A stretch of DNA of 64,000 bases from Lotus japonicus (taxonomy: Eukaryota; Streptophyta; Magnoliopsida; Fabales; Fabaceae): the NCBI RefSeq assembly GCF_012489685.1, contig NC_080045.1, forward strand, positions 48,009,096 to 48,073,095. Reading direction: 5' to 3'. Under the pieces are notes generated by a model. The model saw only the letters and a list, made by a program, of their open reading frames with translations. It was not told where the DNA came from and did no database searches. This document shows, one piece after another, positions 32,121 through 42,533 of the stretch. Positions within the stretch are counted from its first letter, which is position 1. Every line of letters starts with the position of its first letter. The position numbers and the translations under genes were made by a program.

Positions 32121-32510
32121 TTAAAATGGAGGATTTTTCCTCAACTCTCTACACTGCCTACGCATCGTTGTTTTCTCAAGCTCCAGACGATGCTGACTAT
32201 GCTCTAAGAGAACCAAGCTCTGGCGCAACTCCTGCCTCTCAGGACCCTTTCCCACAGTCTCCAGTGCTGATTCAATGGCTCTGATCTCCTCGTATAGCTC
32301 CTGCTCCCTCTGGAAGCAAAGCTGCATTTCTTCAATGAAGCTAAGGAAGCCTCTGAGGATGTTGTCCATCTCTGGACTCAGGCTCATGCCTAGTAGCTGA
32401 TTTGTTAGGCTGTAGATGCTCAGTTCCTCTGGATGGCGAATATTCATGTAGAGATCTTCATCAAAGGCCTTGATCCTCACCTGCTCGATGCATGCTGTGA
32501 ATGATGCCAT
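32121..32510 (-). CDS. Antisense ORF of sirevirus S1, coiled-coil protein
   Basis: 129 codons on the minus strand, convergent with the env-like ORF, located where the 3' untranslated region precedes the lost 3' LTR. The protein starts MASFTACIEQVRIKAFDED. It looks like a real, mostly helical protein: hydrophobic heptads around LRGFLSFIEEMQLCF (about 53-67), then Glu/Arg/Leu-rich helices (EQELYEEIRAIESALE, about 70-85, and LEHSQHRLELEKTTMRRQ, about 101-118). No known domain is recognised. The start is supported by a minus-strand TATAAAA about 69 nt upstream. It is a single copy here because S2 is cut before this point. It could alternatively be a captured host gene fragment. Confidence 0.6.
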   Translation of the reverse strand: MASFTACIEQVRIKAFDEDLYMNIRHPEELSIYSLTNQLLGMSLSPEMDNILRGFLSFIEEMQLCFQREQELYEEIRAIESALETVGKGPERQELRQSLVLLEHSQHRLELEKTTMRRQCRELRKNPPF

Positions 32511-32578
32511 TGCTATTTTATGCTAAGAGAATGATATGTGAAATGAGATGTGAAGACTACCTTTGTGGATTAACTGCC

Positions 32579-32585
32579 TTTTATA
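32579..32585 (-). promoter_or_regulatory. TATA box for the antisense ORF
   Basis: CTTATAAAAGGC on the minus strand, about 69 nt upstream of the antisense ATG at 32510. This leaves room for a transcript start near 32550 and a leader of about 40 nt. Confidence 0.5.
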
Positions 32586-33111
32586 AGCTATGTTAAGTCT
32601 GCAAAAGTAATTGCTGAAGCTGTTTCTTGTAACACCCCGATTTCGGTGGCGTCACTTTAGTAACCAAAAGAAATACTTAAGCGGAAAAAAAACGTGAATT
32701 ATTTTTTTTCGACAATATAACTAAAGACAGAAAGCAATAAACTCCCCAACAAAAGATAAAAGAAACTACTATACAACTATATATACATGCCTCGCTAAAT
32801 ACAACCACGTCACGAGTAACCTCCAGTGACGGGTGACAGAAAGAGAGTAACGCCCGAAGGCAATATGTACAGTCCAAGGTAAAAATACTGTGTCCGCAAC
32901 ACTAAACCTCAAAATCTGAGAACAAGTTGGCCCAGCGGCCTAAGAAAAGACCCCCTAAATCCAACCAGCTCTCTGTGATCTCCATAGGAAACCACACAAA
33001 AAGCTACCGGTAGGAAACTACCCTGTCCCCAAAACTGAAGCATGACGGTCAGAGCATCGACACTACTCCTACACTAATCCCTACCCGAGGAGCCCACACT
33101 AGCACTCGATC

Positions 33112-33651
33112 CTACATGCTAGCGCGGTCGTCATCCGAATCTGCATCCAGGACGACTAAGTCGACATACTCAACACTGTCCTCTCTGTCCACCCTAATGC
33201 GCTCCTGCACTGGCCTCTCGGGCTCGGGGCCCGGAACGAGATCCGCGACGACAGCAGCAGCAGTAGACGGACTAGACTCCGTCGAAGCCCCACCTACTGG
33301 CACCTCCTCAGAGGGGTCCTCATCATCCGAAGGGGATGGTGGCGGTGGAGGTCCTCCCAAGCCGGGTCCACAGTGTACACCTGGAGGCAGGTTGAAGCTC
33401 ACTATGTGCCTCCTCATCACCCCCTCCGTCAAGCGTCCGAATCGGTCGACACGGTCCTCCATGACCCGACCGGTGTAGGTCGCACGGTGGCCCTCGGGAT
33501 CGACCACCCATGCACCTGGGTCGTCTTGATCAAGCATCTCATACCTGGTCCCCCCCGAGGGGCTGACCATGGTAAACCAATCCCCCATACTCATCTGACA
33601 AATGGCGTAGTCCGCCCAAACACACACAGCAGACGCGAGGGTCAACTCCAA
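33112..33651 (-). CDS. LTR-embedded ORF of gypsy C
   Basis: 179 codons from the first Met (33651). The likely functional start is the Met at 33594 or just after, because CAG precedes it as an acceptor-like site. Aligned to the A and B ORFs, W, D(+3), G(+6), R(+8), Y(+11) and G(+13) keep the same spacing, as do D(+21), G(+24), E(+28) and a following P-P pair. The A/B RVYVGDA motif is RATYTGR here. An acidic DDEDPSEE tract matches EEDPSED of B. The C-terminus is acidic and ends DADSDDDRASM. It is thus a diverged member of the same LTR protein family. The function is unknown. No disabling mutation is seen. Confidence 0.62.
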   Translation of the reverse strand: MELTLASAVCVWADYAICQMSMGDWFTMVSPSGGTRYEMLDQDDPGAWVVDPEGHRATYTGRVMEDRVDRFGRLTEGVMRRHIVSFNLPPGVHCGPGLGGPPPPPSPSDDEDPSEEVPVGGASTESSPSTAAAVVADLVPGPEPERPVQERIRVDREDSVEYVDLVVLDADSDDDRASM

Positions 33652-34289
33652 AGAATTATATAATTAATAAAACCAGATATAATTATAGGATAATAAATAC
33701 TTGCCTCTCAGGCTTATAAGTTTTGGGATAGCTTCCTAGGGTTGCATGTATCACAATGAATATAAAGAACCATAATAACAAGTAGCATGCCTCAAAAATA
33801 GGATAAACAGTTACCAATCACACTCAGCAACTAAGTCAGCATGTATGTTGCATGAAATGCAATGCTGGGTAACAAAATGCATTCCGGAAGAAGGATGGAC
33901 ACCATCGAGTCAGCCCTAACACCGGCCAAAGTGGGACCATTCCGCTCGGGCGTCTCTTACACCACACAAAAGTAGTCAGATCAGCAGTGAACCCGTAGGT
34001 CTGCCATTCCGTCTGCTACTGAGGACCACCGTAGTGTCCTAAATATGGAAATCCGGGTCTTATGACCATTTTGGAATCCACCGAGGTTCAGTATCACGCC
34101 GTGTATTAACCTCAAAATGAGTGCATGAATGCAAGTGATTAGCCAAACAACGTCTCCGACCTCACCCGACACGTCGCCACGTGTTCTAGATAACTTAAAG
34201 TCTCTAAAAGAATACCCTAAGGTAAATGTCGATTCTGCGACAAAATACAATTAATCATAAACAAAAGAGTGCAACCACTCACGACAACT

Positions 34290-34556
34290 CTTCAAGTCAT
34301 CAATGCTCTCACGAAGTCTCACGCTTCTGTGGAGTCTCACACATTCACAAAGTCTCACGCTTCAGTGAAGTTTTATGCTTTCACAAGGTCTCACGCCTCA
34401 GTGAATTTACACACTTGCACGAAGTCTCACGCTTCAATGAAGTTTCATGCTGTTCACGAGGTCTCACGCCTCAGTGAAGATCCATGCTTTCCACAAGGTC
34501 TCACGCCTCAGTGGAGTATCACGCATTCACAAGGTCTCACACCTCCGTGAAGCTTC
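34290..34556 (-). repeat. TCTCACGC-type minisatellite in LTR C1
   Basis: About eight degenerate copies of a core AAGTCTCACGCTTCAGTGAAG spaced 25-45 bp apart, alternating with CATGCTTTCACAAGG-like segments. The equivalent place in C2 holds an unrelated 80-bp repeat. Confidence 0.85.
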
Positions 34557-35373
34557 TCGGCTCATCCCTTGGATGGCTAAACAAACTGCTCCCAGAGCGA
34601 TTGAGTATCAACATACCCAGAACTCGCAATCTTCTCAACACTTGGATCCGACGACACTTCTCGTTTTCCAAAACTAAACTTCAATCCAAAGCTTGCATCC
34701 GAGATTGTTATCTTTATTTAAAGGTTTAGAGGTTGTTTAATATCTTATGAATTTTCTTTGTAAAAATAGCTCCTTTTTAGTCTTATCGTATTCCCTATGA
34801 GTTTCAAAGTTCCCATAATCCCAAGTAATTCCCTGAGAAGGTCTCGATCCATTGGAGCATGACAAGGTCCGAACTCCGTTCGTCCTTTTAAAACTCTCTC
34901 AAAATCTCATAAAAATTTGGCATGACCTGCCCGTAAACCTCACTCCTCAGAATCTCAGGTACAAGTGGAATAGCATAAATAAAACAGCTCAGTCAAAAGC
35001 ATAAACAACATATTCCAACACATCCTAAGTTAACCATGTAGCACATAGCATGTGAATCATTTAGCACACAATATCATGGCATCAATTACTCAACAAGGTC
35101 GGCCGAAGCCTCAGAGAACAATTCAGACATTTAGCAATTAAGTGCATAACACATAAATCAAGTCGAACTTGTCGACACCTAAAGCATTATCTAGTAATTC
35201 AGAGAGTAGCCCTCACCGGTGGGTCTTCCAGCTTCTTCCTCAAAATGTTCTTCAAGCTCTTCTCCTTGATCTCTGGGAATCTCCTCAAACGAACCTTAAG
35301 CAAAAATCACAGAAATCAACACCAAGAGTCAGAAACTCAGCAATCAAAGAGTCCTAGGGTTACACGGTACACT

Positions 35374-35437
35374 ACTACCTCCGTGGTACGACAATCTAAC
35401 GCGTTACTACCTCCGTGGTACGACAATCTAACGCGTT
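35374..35437. repeat. 32-bp perfect tandem duplication in LTR C1
   Basis: ACTACCTCCGTGGTACGAC units at 35374-35405 and 35406-35437. C2 has a single related copy near 63060-63095. Confidence 0.88.
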
Positions 35438-36660
35438 AAGACAAGTTTTCGAAAAATCGGATTCTCCCCCCCCCCCCTTGATATAGCTCTCGGCCACTTC
35501 CTTTAATTGGGAGGGTCGATTTTTCTTCGATCAAACTTGGTTCCTAGGTTAACATAAGCCGTAACTAAGACGGTTCTAGGCTCGGAAAAATTTTCGGATC
35601 GAAAACTGATATAGGGGTAGTTTGGTCATTATTTTTAGCTCAAAATTTCAAAATTGGATTTTTGAAAAACAAATTGGATGGGGACGTCCACAACGACGTT
35701 TATGACGACAAATCCTACTAGCACTAAGCCAAGTCGATAGATTAGAGCGTAAAGGTTGCGACTTTGCCGAAAAATGGGTATTTAAGGTAGAAATTGATCC
35801 CGGCGGCATTTCGTCGACATTCGACAAAATCTAATCCGCAGAACACGCTCAGGAGCATGCAGGGAAGAAGTTTAGACACTGAAATCAGCGTATTTGAACA
35901 GTTTTTCAAAAACCTCAAAATTTTGAACTCAGAAAGTCGTAGGAGAAGTGGACAGAAACGACGATTCGAAGGAGAGTATAGTTTACCTACCTCGAGGTCT
36001 TCGATTAGTGACGATCGGTGAAGCAAACGGGCAAGAAACGACGAAGATCCGGATCTCTCTCTCTCTCTAGGTGCTCGCGGGTTTGGGGAGGGGAAATGGG
36101 TATTTTTTTTGCAAAAAATCTAATTTTCAAGCTATTTATAGGTTTTGGAAAAAGCGGAAAAAAGATTTTTTTGCGATTCCGATTTTTCCTGCGCGTTCCT
36201 CTGCGCATTCTAAGATAGGTTCTGGCGACAGAATTCCAGAACTCAAAACAGGATTCTTGGAATTAAACCAAAAGATCCAAAATCGACATAAGTCGGTGTA
36301 AGTCGGATTATCCAGAAAAACTACTTTTTGCAGTGATCGTCGGATGAGAAAACTTCATTCTGAAGAAAGATTAGGAATGATGAGAGAAATAGGAGATCGC
36401 GGGTGGAATCTTCTTTTGCAGCTCCGAATAGAAAAAGTCTTCATCGTCTGTCGATCTTAGGTTTTCTCGAACTATCAGGGATTCCGTTTCGGCAAACTTC
36501 CGAGAATTGGAATTTGACGTTCGTACTTTCCAGGATTTCGCATCGAAATGATTGTTTAAGGACGGAAAAGAGAAGTTCTAACATTTCTCTGAGGATTTTT
36601 GGAATTAGTTTCCATCGTGTCTTAAAGCGTAAATTAACTATTCACTAATACCTTTGACCT

Positions 36661-37063
36661 AGGATTCATACTTTTGGATCAAAGACAATGCCTTTGATTC
36701 TTTGACTTTCTTGTTTCCTTCATGAGACATCTTCAGAGATTCGAAAATGCCTTTCGCAAACTCACGATCTGTAATCTTCTGGTACTCTTCATAGGAAATA
36801 GCACTTAGAAGAATTGCTCTTGCTTTGTGATGTTGTGAGTACAGCTTCTTTTGATCTGCAGTCATCTCTGACCTTGGGATCTTCTTGCCATCTGCATCAA
36901 CTGGACGCTCGTAGCCATCCACAATAATATCCCAGAGATCTGCATCGAAACCCAGAAAGAAACTTTCCAGTCTATCTTTCCAATATTCGAACCTTTGACC
37001 GTTGAACATAGGAGGCTTTGCATTGTAACCATCTCTTTGAGTTTCACTGGTGGTGGCAGCCAT
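36661..37063 (-). pseudogene. gag: Truncated sirevirus gag (left copy of S4)
   Basis: The first 134 gag codons on the minus strand, from ATG at 37063 to the break at 36661, in the capsid domain. It matches S4 gag (49430-49832) with a single difference noticed. Beyond the break the sequence is gypsy LTR, so the rest of this copy was lost. Confidence 0.9.
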
Positions 37064-37135
37064 TGTTTTTCACACCGGCCCGGATCACTGAACACTGTTA
37101 GGTGTGGTAATCAGAACTTGCGCTCTGATACCAAT

Positions 37136-38341
37136 TGAAGGTATGAAAAACGGTAGAAAGGGGGGGTTTGAATAACGTTTTCAGTATAAAACTTCCACCT
37201 TAAAGATTTTGACAAATCTTTCGAGAACTTAAGTGCTAAAGATAAGAGATAGAAAAGCACACAAGGATTTTATCCTGGTTCACTTGATAAATCACTCAAG
37301 CTACTCCAGTCCACCCGTTAAGGTGATTTCTTCCTTCTTAGAATGAAGGCAATCCACTAATCAGGTAAGAGTTACAACTGCACTTGAAACCTACAAGTGA
37401 CTAACAATTACACTGACTTAGCTCACACTAAGATTCACTCTCTTAGTCTTCTCTAGGATCCGATCAGCCTTGTTCTCCTAAAGGAACTAAACAAACTGTT
37501 TATCAAAGAATTGTTTACAAGAGATTTGCTTCTAAAAAGCTAATAGTAAACTCAATGAATTTCAGATGAAAGAAAGCTTAGAAGAATTTAAGTTTGTCTT
37601 GCGCGTATGTGAATGCTTCTAGCCGTTTCTTTCAGTCTTCAGCCTCTTTATATACTCCAAGGATTAGGGTTGAGCGTTGCATGGGAAATGCTACCGTTGG
37701 AGGGCAGTTCTGGAAAATCCAGCTTCTGCTGTGTCTGAGACTGTTAGGTAGGTCGTCAGGAAGGTACAATTGCTTTTGTACTTGGATAGCGACTTGACCT
37801 TTAAACCTAGGAGACTTCTGATCAGGGGATGCTTCATATTGGAACTTGTGAAGCCGGTTGATCAGAGTCAGAGGGAAAGCCCAGATCCTCTGACCATTGT
37901 TTCTTCTGATTCTGAACTCAGAGGGAAGAACATGGTCTTCAGAGTATCTTGCTTCTGGACAACAGAATTTCACTAATCAGCTTCTGGATCTTCAGAGTCT
38001 TCTACACCATCAGAATATCTGAGCCTTCAGTGTTTTTTGGTTATCAGACTTTCTGGATCTTCAGAGCTTCTAGTGACTGAGTCCACATCAGAGTTTGTAT
38101 AACTTCAGAACTTCTGAAGCTTTTCCACTGTTCATACTGAACATGGTGAATGCGAAAGCGTTGCTTGGGTTGCTCTTTATACACAGTGCTTCTGATTTGT
38201 GTGAGATTGAGTTGAGGTCATAGCCTGTAAATAGCACACTCAGAAAAACACGTTAGAGTACCACAATTGTTCATATCAAAAGGTTAACTTGTAATCATCA
38301 AAACATAGAGTTGTACTACTAGATCAAAACTTGATCTTACA
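37136..38341 (-). repeat. Sirevirus LTR (left copy of the S4 5' LTR)
   Basis: 1206 bp in antisense orientation, the duplicate of 49905-51110. The primer site is on its left (37122-37133). Confidence 0.93.
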
Positions 38342-38595
38342 TGTTCTAGGTTCGCGACTTCCATGCACTACTTCTACTCACGAAGGTAAGGGTAACTCGG
38401 TTTTAGAAACGTCTTTGAGTCTTTCTTGTTTAATTGCACTGCATGCGTATGAGATGAAGGTGATTAACTTGATTGGCAATTGATTGAAATGTTGTCATGT
38501 TTTGCTATGTTGTATCTTTGCTTATGTTGATTGTCTCTAAGACTTGTGTCAAACATTTTCTGAGGCTTCAGCCATTGTTAAACAATAGAGACGTG
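38342..38595 (+). repeat. Gypsy LTR fragment F (left copy)
   Basis: 254 bp of gypsy LTR squeezed between two divergently oriented sirevirus LTRs. It contains the donor-like CGAAG|GTAAGGG (GT at 38386) and TGAGGCTTCAGCC, which match the C-type LTRs on their own strand. The right copy is 51111-51364. Confidence 0.65.
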
Positions 38596-39804
38596 TGTAA
38601 GATCAAGTTTTGATCTAGTAGTACAACTCTATGTTTTGATGATTACAAGTTAACCTTTTGATATGAACAATTGTGGTACTCTAACGTGTTTTTCTGAGTG
38701 TGTTATTTACAAGCTCTGACATCTATTCCATCTCACACAAATCAGAAGCACTATGCTTAAAGAGTGACCCAAGCATCGCTTTCGCATTGTCCATGTTCAG
38801 TCTGAACAGTGGAAAAGCTTCAGAAGATCTGAAGTAAATCAAGCTCTGATAAGGACTCAGCTCACTTGAAGATCTGATGATCCAGAAGATCTGACAACCA
38901 AGAGACTCTGAAGGCTCAGAAGCTCTGATGGTGAAGAAGACTCTGACGATCCAGACTCTGAAGAGTGAAGACTCTGAAGTCCAGAAGCAACTGGCTCTGA
39001 AGACCATGTACTGATCCTCTGAAGTGAAGATCAGAAGGTACAACGGTCAGAGGATCCAAGCTTCCTTCTGACTCTGATCAATCAGCTTCACAAGTTCCAA
39101 CACGAAGCGCTCCTCTGATCAGAAGTCTACGAGGTTAAGGTCAAGTCACTATCCAAAGTACAAAAGCAAAGTGTACTATCCTGACGACCTACCTAACATC
39201 CTCAGCCACAGCAGAAGCTGGAATTTCCAGAACTGCCCTCCAACGGTAGCATTTCCATGCAACGTTCAACCCTAATCCTTGGAGTATAAATAGAGGCTGA
39301 AGATTGAAACAAGCGGCTAGAAGCACACACGCGCAAGAAATATTTAAATCCTTCTAAGCTTTCTTTCATCTTGAAATTCATTGTGTTTACTATAAGCTTT
39401 TTAGAAGCACTTTCTTTGTAAACAAGAACTTCATATACAGTTGTATAGTTTGCCTTTAGGAGATCAAGGATGATCGGATCCTAGAGAAGACTAAGAGAGT
39501 GAATCTTAGTGTGAGCTAAGTCAGTGTATTGTTAGTCACTTGTAGGTTTCAAGTGCAGTTGTAACACATACCTGATTAGTGGATTACCTTCATTCTAAGA
39601 AGGAAGAAATCACCTTAACGGGTGGACTGGAGTAGCTTGAGTGATTTATCAAGTGAACCAGGATAAAATCCTTGTGTGCTTTTCTATCTCTTATCTTTAG
39701 CACTTAGTTCTCGAAAAGATTTGTTAAAATCTTTAAGGTGGAAGTTTTATCTTGAAAACGTTATTCAAACCCCCCCCCCCTTTCTACCGTTTTTCATACC
39801 TTCA
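38596..39804 (+). repeat. Sirevirus S2 5' LTR (left copy)
   Basis: 1209 bp, TGTAAGATCAAG ... CATACCTTCA, with TATAAATAG at 39285-39293 and a long C-run (about 39769-39780). Primer site TGGTATCAGAGC at 39807-39818. Confidence 0.94.
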
Positions 39805-39876
39805 ATTGGTATCAGAGCGCAAGTTCTGATTACCACACCTAACAATGTTCAGTGATCCGGGCCGGTGTGAAAAACA

Positions 39877-41249
39877 ATGGCTACCCCCAGTGAAACACAG
39901 AAAGATGGATACAACGCAAAGCCTCCTATGTTCGACGGTCAAAGGTTCGAATATTGGAAAGATAGACTCGAAAGTTTTTTTCTGGGTTTTGATGCAGATC
40001 TCTGGGATATTATTGTAGATGGCTATGAGCGTCCAGTTGATGAAGAAGGCAAGAAGATCCCAAGGTCAGAGATGACTGCAGATCAAAAGAAGCTTTACTC
40101 ACAACATCACAAAGCTAGAGCAATTCTTCTAAGTGCTATTTCTTATGAAGAGTACCAGAAAATTACAGATCGTGAGTATGCAAAAGGCATCTTTGAATCC
40201 CTGAAGATGTCTCATGAAGGAAACAAGAAAGTCAAAGAATCAAAGGCATTGTCTTTGATCCAAAAGTATGAATCCTTCATCATGGAGCCAAATGAGTCCA
40301 TTGAAGAAATGTTCTCCAGATTTCAGTTGCTTGTAGCTGGAATACGACCTCTCAACAAGAGCTACACAACAAAAGATCATGTCATAAGGGTCATCAGGTG
40401 TCTTCCTGAAAGCTGGATGCCTTTAGTGACATAAATAGAGCTCACAAGAGATGTCGAGCGTATGAGTTTAGAAGAACTCATTAGCATTCTGAAATGCCAT
40501 GAGCTGAAGCGCTCTGAGATGCAAGATCTGAGGAAAAAGTCTATAGCCTTGAAATCCAAATCTGAAAAGGCTAAGGCTGAAAAGTCAAAGGCTCTCCAAG
40601 CTGAAGCAGAAGAATCTGAAGAAGCATCAGAAGATTCTGATGAAGATGAGCTGACTCTGATCTCCAAGAGACTCAACCGCATCTGGAAGAACAAGCAAAG
40701 CAAGTACATAAGCTCTGGAAAGGCCAAAGGAAACTCTGAATCTTCAGGCCAGAAGAAGTCATCAATCAAGGAAGTCACATGTTTTGAGTGCAAAGAATCA
40801 GGGCACTACAAAAGTGATTGTCCAAAGTTGAAGAAGGACAAGAAGCCAAAGAAGCACTTCAAGACGAAGAAGAGTCTGATGGTGACTTTTGATGAATCAG
40901 AGTCAGAGGATGTTGACTCTGATGGTGAAGTCCAAGGACTCATGGCTATTGTCAAAGACAAGGAAGCAGAGTCAAAGGATGCTGTTGACTCTGACTCAGA
41001 ATCAGAAGGAGATCCCAACTCAGACGATGAAAATGAGGTATTCGCTTCTTTCTCAACCTCTGAATTGAAACATGCTTTGTCTGATATCATGGATAAGTAT
41101 AACTCTTTATTGTCTAAGCATAAAAAGTTGAAAAAGAACTTATCTGTTGCTTCTAAGATTCCTTCTGAACATGAGAAAATTATTTCTGATTTGAAAAATG
41201 ATAATCATGCTTTGATGAATTCTAACTCTGTGCTTAAGAACCAGATTGC
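39877..41249 (+). pseudogene. gag: S2 gag, left copy (nonsense codon, then LTR insertion)
   Basis: Capsid domain open from ATG 39877 to TAA at 40432-40434, where relatives have TCA. The frame then continues (40462 onwards) through the linker, CFECKESGHYKSDC and the acidic tract, to the insertion point of S3 at 41250. The same nonsense codon is in the right copy (53197-53199), so it predates the duplication. Confidence 0.9.
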
Positions 41250-42461
41250 TGTAAGATCAAGTTTTGATCTAGTAGTACAACTCTATGTTTTGATGATTAC
41301 AAGTTAACCTTTTGATATGAACAATTGTGGTACTCTAACGTGTTTTTCTGAGTGTGCTATTTACAGGCTCTGACCTCAACTCAATCTCACACAAATCAGA
41401 AGCACTGTGTATAAAGGGTAACCCAAGCAACGCTTTCGCATTCACCATGTTCAGTATGAACAGTGGAAAAGCTTCAGAAGTTCTGAAGCAATACAAACTC
41501 TGATGTGGACTCAGTCGCTAGAAGCTCTGAAGATCCAGAAGTTCTGATAACCAAGAAACACTGAAGGTTCAGATGTTCTGATGGTGTAGAAGACTCTGAA
41601 GATCCAGAAGCTGAATAGTGGAAACTCTGAAGTCCAGAAGCAAGAAACTCTGAAGGCCATGTTCTTCCCTCTGAGTTCAGAATCAGAAGATACAATGGTC
41701 AGAGGATCTGTGCTTTCCCTCTGACTCTGATCAACCGGCTTCACAAGTTCCAATATGAAGTATTCCCCTGATCAGAAGTCTCCTAGGTTAAAAGGTCAAG
41801 TCGCTATCCAAGTACAAAAGCAAGTGTACCTTCCTGACGACCTACCTAACGTTCTCAGCCACAGCAGAAGCTGGATTTTCCAGAACTGCCCTCCAACGGT
41901 AGCATTTCCCATGCAACGCTCAACCCTAATCCTTGGAGTATATATATAGAGGCTGAAGATTGAAAGAAGTGGCTAGAAAAAAACACATATACGCGCAAGA
42001 CATATTCAAAATATTCTAAGCTTTCTTTCATCTGAAATTCATTGTGTTTACTATTAGCTTTTTAGAAGCAAATCTCTTGTAAACAATTCTTTGATAAACA
42101 GTTTGTTTAGTTCCTTTAGGAGATCAAGGTTGATCGGATCCTAGAGAAGACTAAGAGAGTGAATCTTAGTGTGAGCTAAGTCAGTGTAATTGTTAGTCAC
42201 TTGTAGGTTTCAAGTGCAGTTGTAACTCTTACCTGATTAGTGGATTGCCTTCATTCTAAGAAGGAAGAAATCACCTTAACGGGTGGACTGGAGTAGCTTG
42301 AGTGATTTATCAAGTGAACCAGGATAAAATCCTTGTGTGCTTTTCTATCTCTTATCTTTAGCACTTAAGTTCTCGAAAGATTTGTCAAAATCTTTAAGGT
42401 GGAAGTTTTGTTCTGAAAACGTTATTCAAACCCCCCCTTTCTACCGTTTTTCATACCTTCA
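41250..42461 (+). repeat. Sirevirus S3 5' LTR
   Basis: 1212 bp, inserted in S2 gag after ATTGC (41245-41249). The right copy of this LTR (54015-55226) has ATTGC on both sides. TATA-like TATATATATAG is at 41939-41949. Primer site TGGTATCAGAGC is at 42464-42475. Confidence 0.94.
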
Positions 42462-42533
42462 ATTGGTATCAGAGCGCAAGTTATGATTACCACACCTAAC
42501 AGTGTTCAGTGATCCGGGCCGGTGTGAAAAACA

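Larger units (their letters stand above)
21022..32637 (+). mobile_element. Sirevirus S1 (Ty1/copia, SIRE1-like), 3' LTR lost
   Basis: Complete order: 5' LTR (21022-22204), primer site, gag, pol with PR-INT-RT-RH, spacer, env-like ORF, and an antisense ORF in the 3' untranslated region. A solo gypsy LTR (24999-26393) splits the integrase. The 5' flank is ATAAC. The 3' side is cut by the antisense gypsy LTR C1 at 32638 and no 3' LTR follows, so no TSD pair can be read. One stop in gag, one in pol, one stop and one 2-nt deletion in the env-like ORF show that it is inactive but fairly young. Confidence 0.93.
32638..36660 (-). repeat. Gypsy LTR C1 (antisense), 5' end truncated
   Basis: It starts TGTAACACCCCGATTTCGG at 32638 (the 3' end of the LTR on its own strand) and can be followed against C0 and C2. 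It is cut at 36660, where C0 continues for about 190 bp to its terminal CTTACA. Contents: LTR ORF (33112-33651), conserved gypsy LTR segments (33840-34250), minisatellite (34290-34556), donor-like site at 35216, 32-bp tandem duplication (35374-35437), C-run (35468-35480), and 35514-36660 matching C0. Length is about 4.02 kb. Confidence 0.88.
36661..42465 (+). repeat. Left copy of a duplicated 5.8-kb sirevirus block
   Basis: Nearly identical to 49430-55230 (offset 12769, then 12765 after a C-run length difference). It covers the S4 gag start and LTR (minus), gypsy fragment F, the S2 LTR and gag, and the S3 LTR. I found about ten substitutions by eye, e.g. 37003/49772, 38221/50990, 38231/51000, 40019/52784. 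The left edge is an abrupt junction with gypsy LTR C1. The right edge is where S3 internal sequence replaces the S2 gag continuation. Confidence 0.93.

Noticed and set aside
32126..32284. 52-codon plus-strand ORF (MEDFSSTLYTAYASLF start) overlapping the antisense ORF of S1.
   Set aside because: Shorter than and fully overlapped by the antisense ORF, which has better composition and an upstream TATA box. It cannot be supported from one copy.
34290..34556. Regularly spaced repeats resembling a CRISPR array.
   Set aside because: Units and spacers are both degenerate and related to each other, and they lie inside a plant LTR, so this is a minisatellite.
35742..36301. Several 66-94 codon ORFs on both strands in C1.
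   Set aside because: They do not hold in the homologous parts of C0 and C2 and have no domain or motif.
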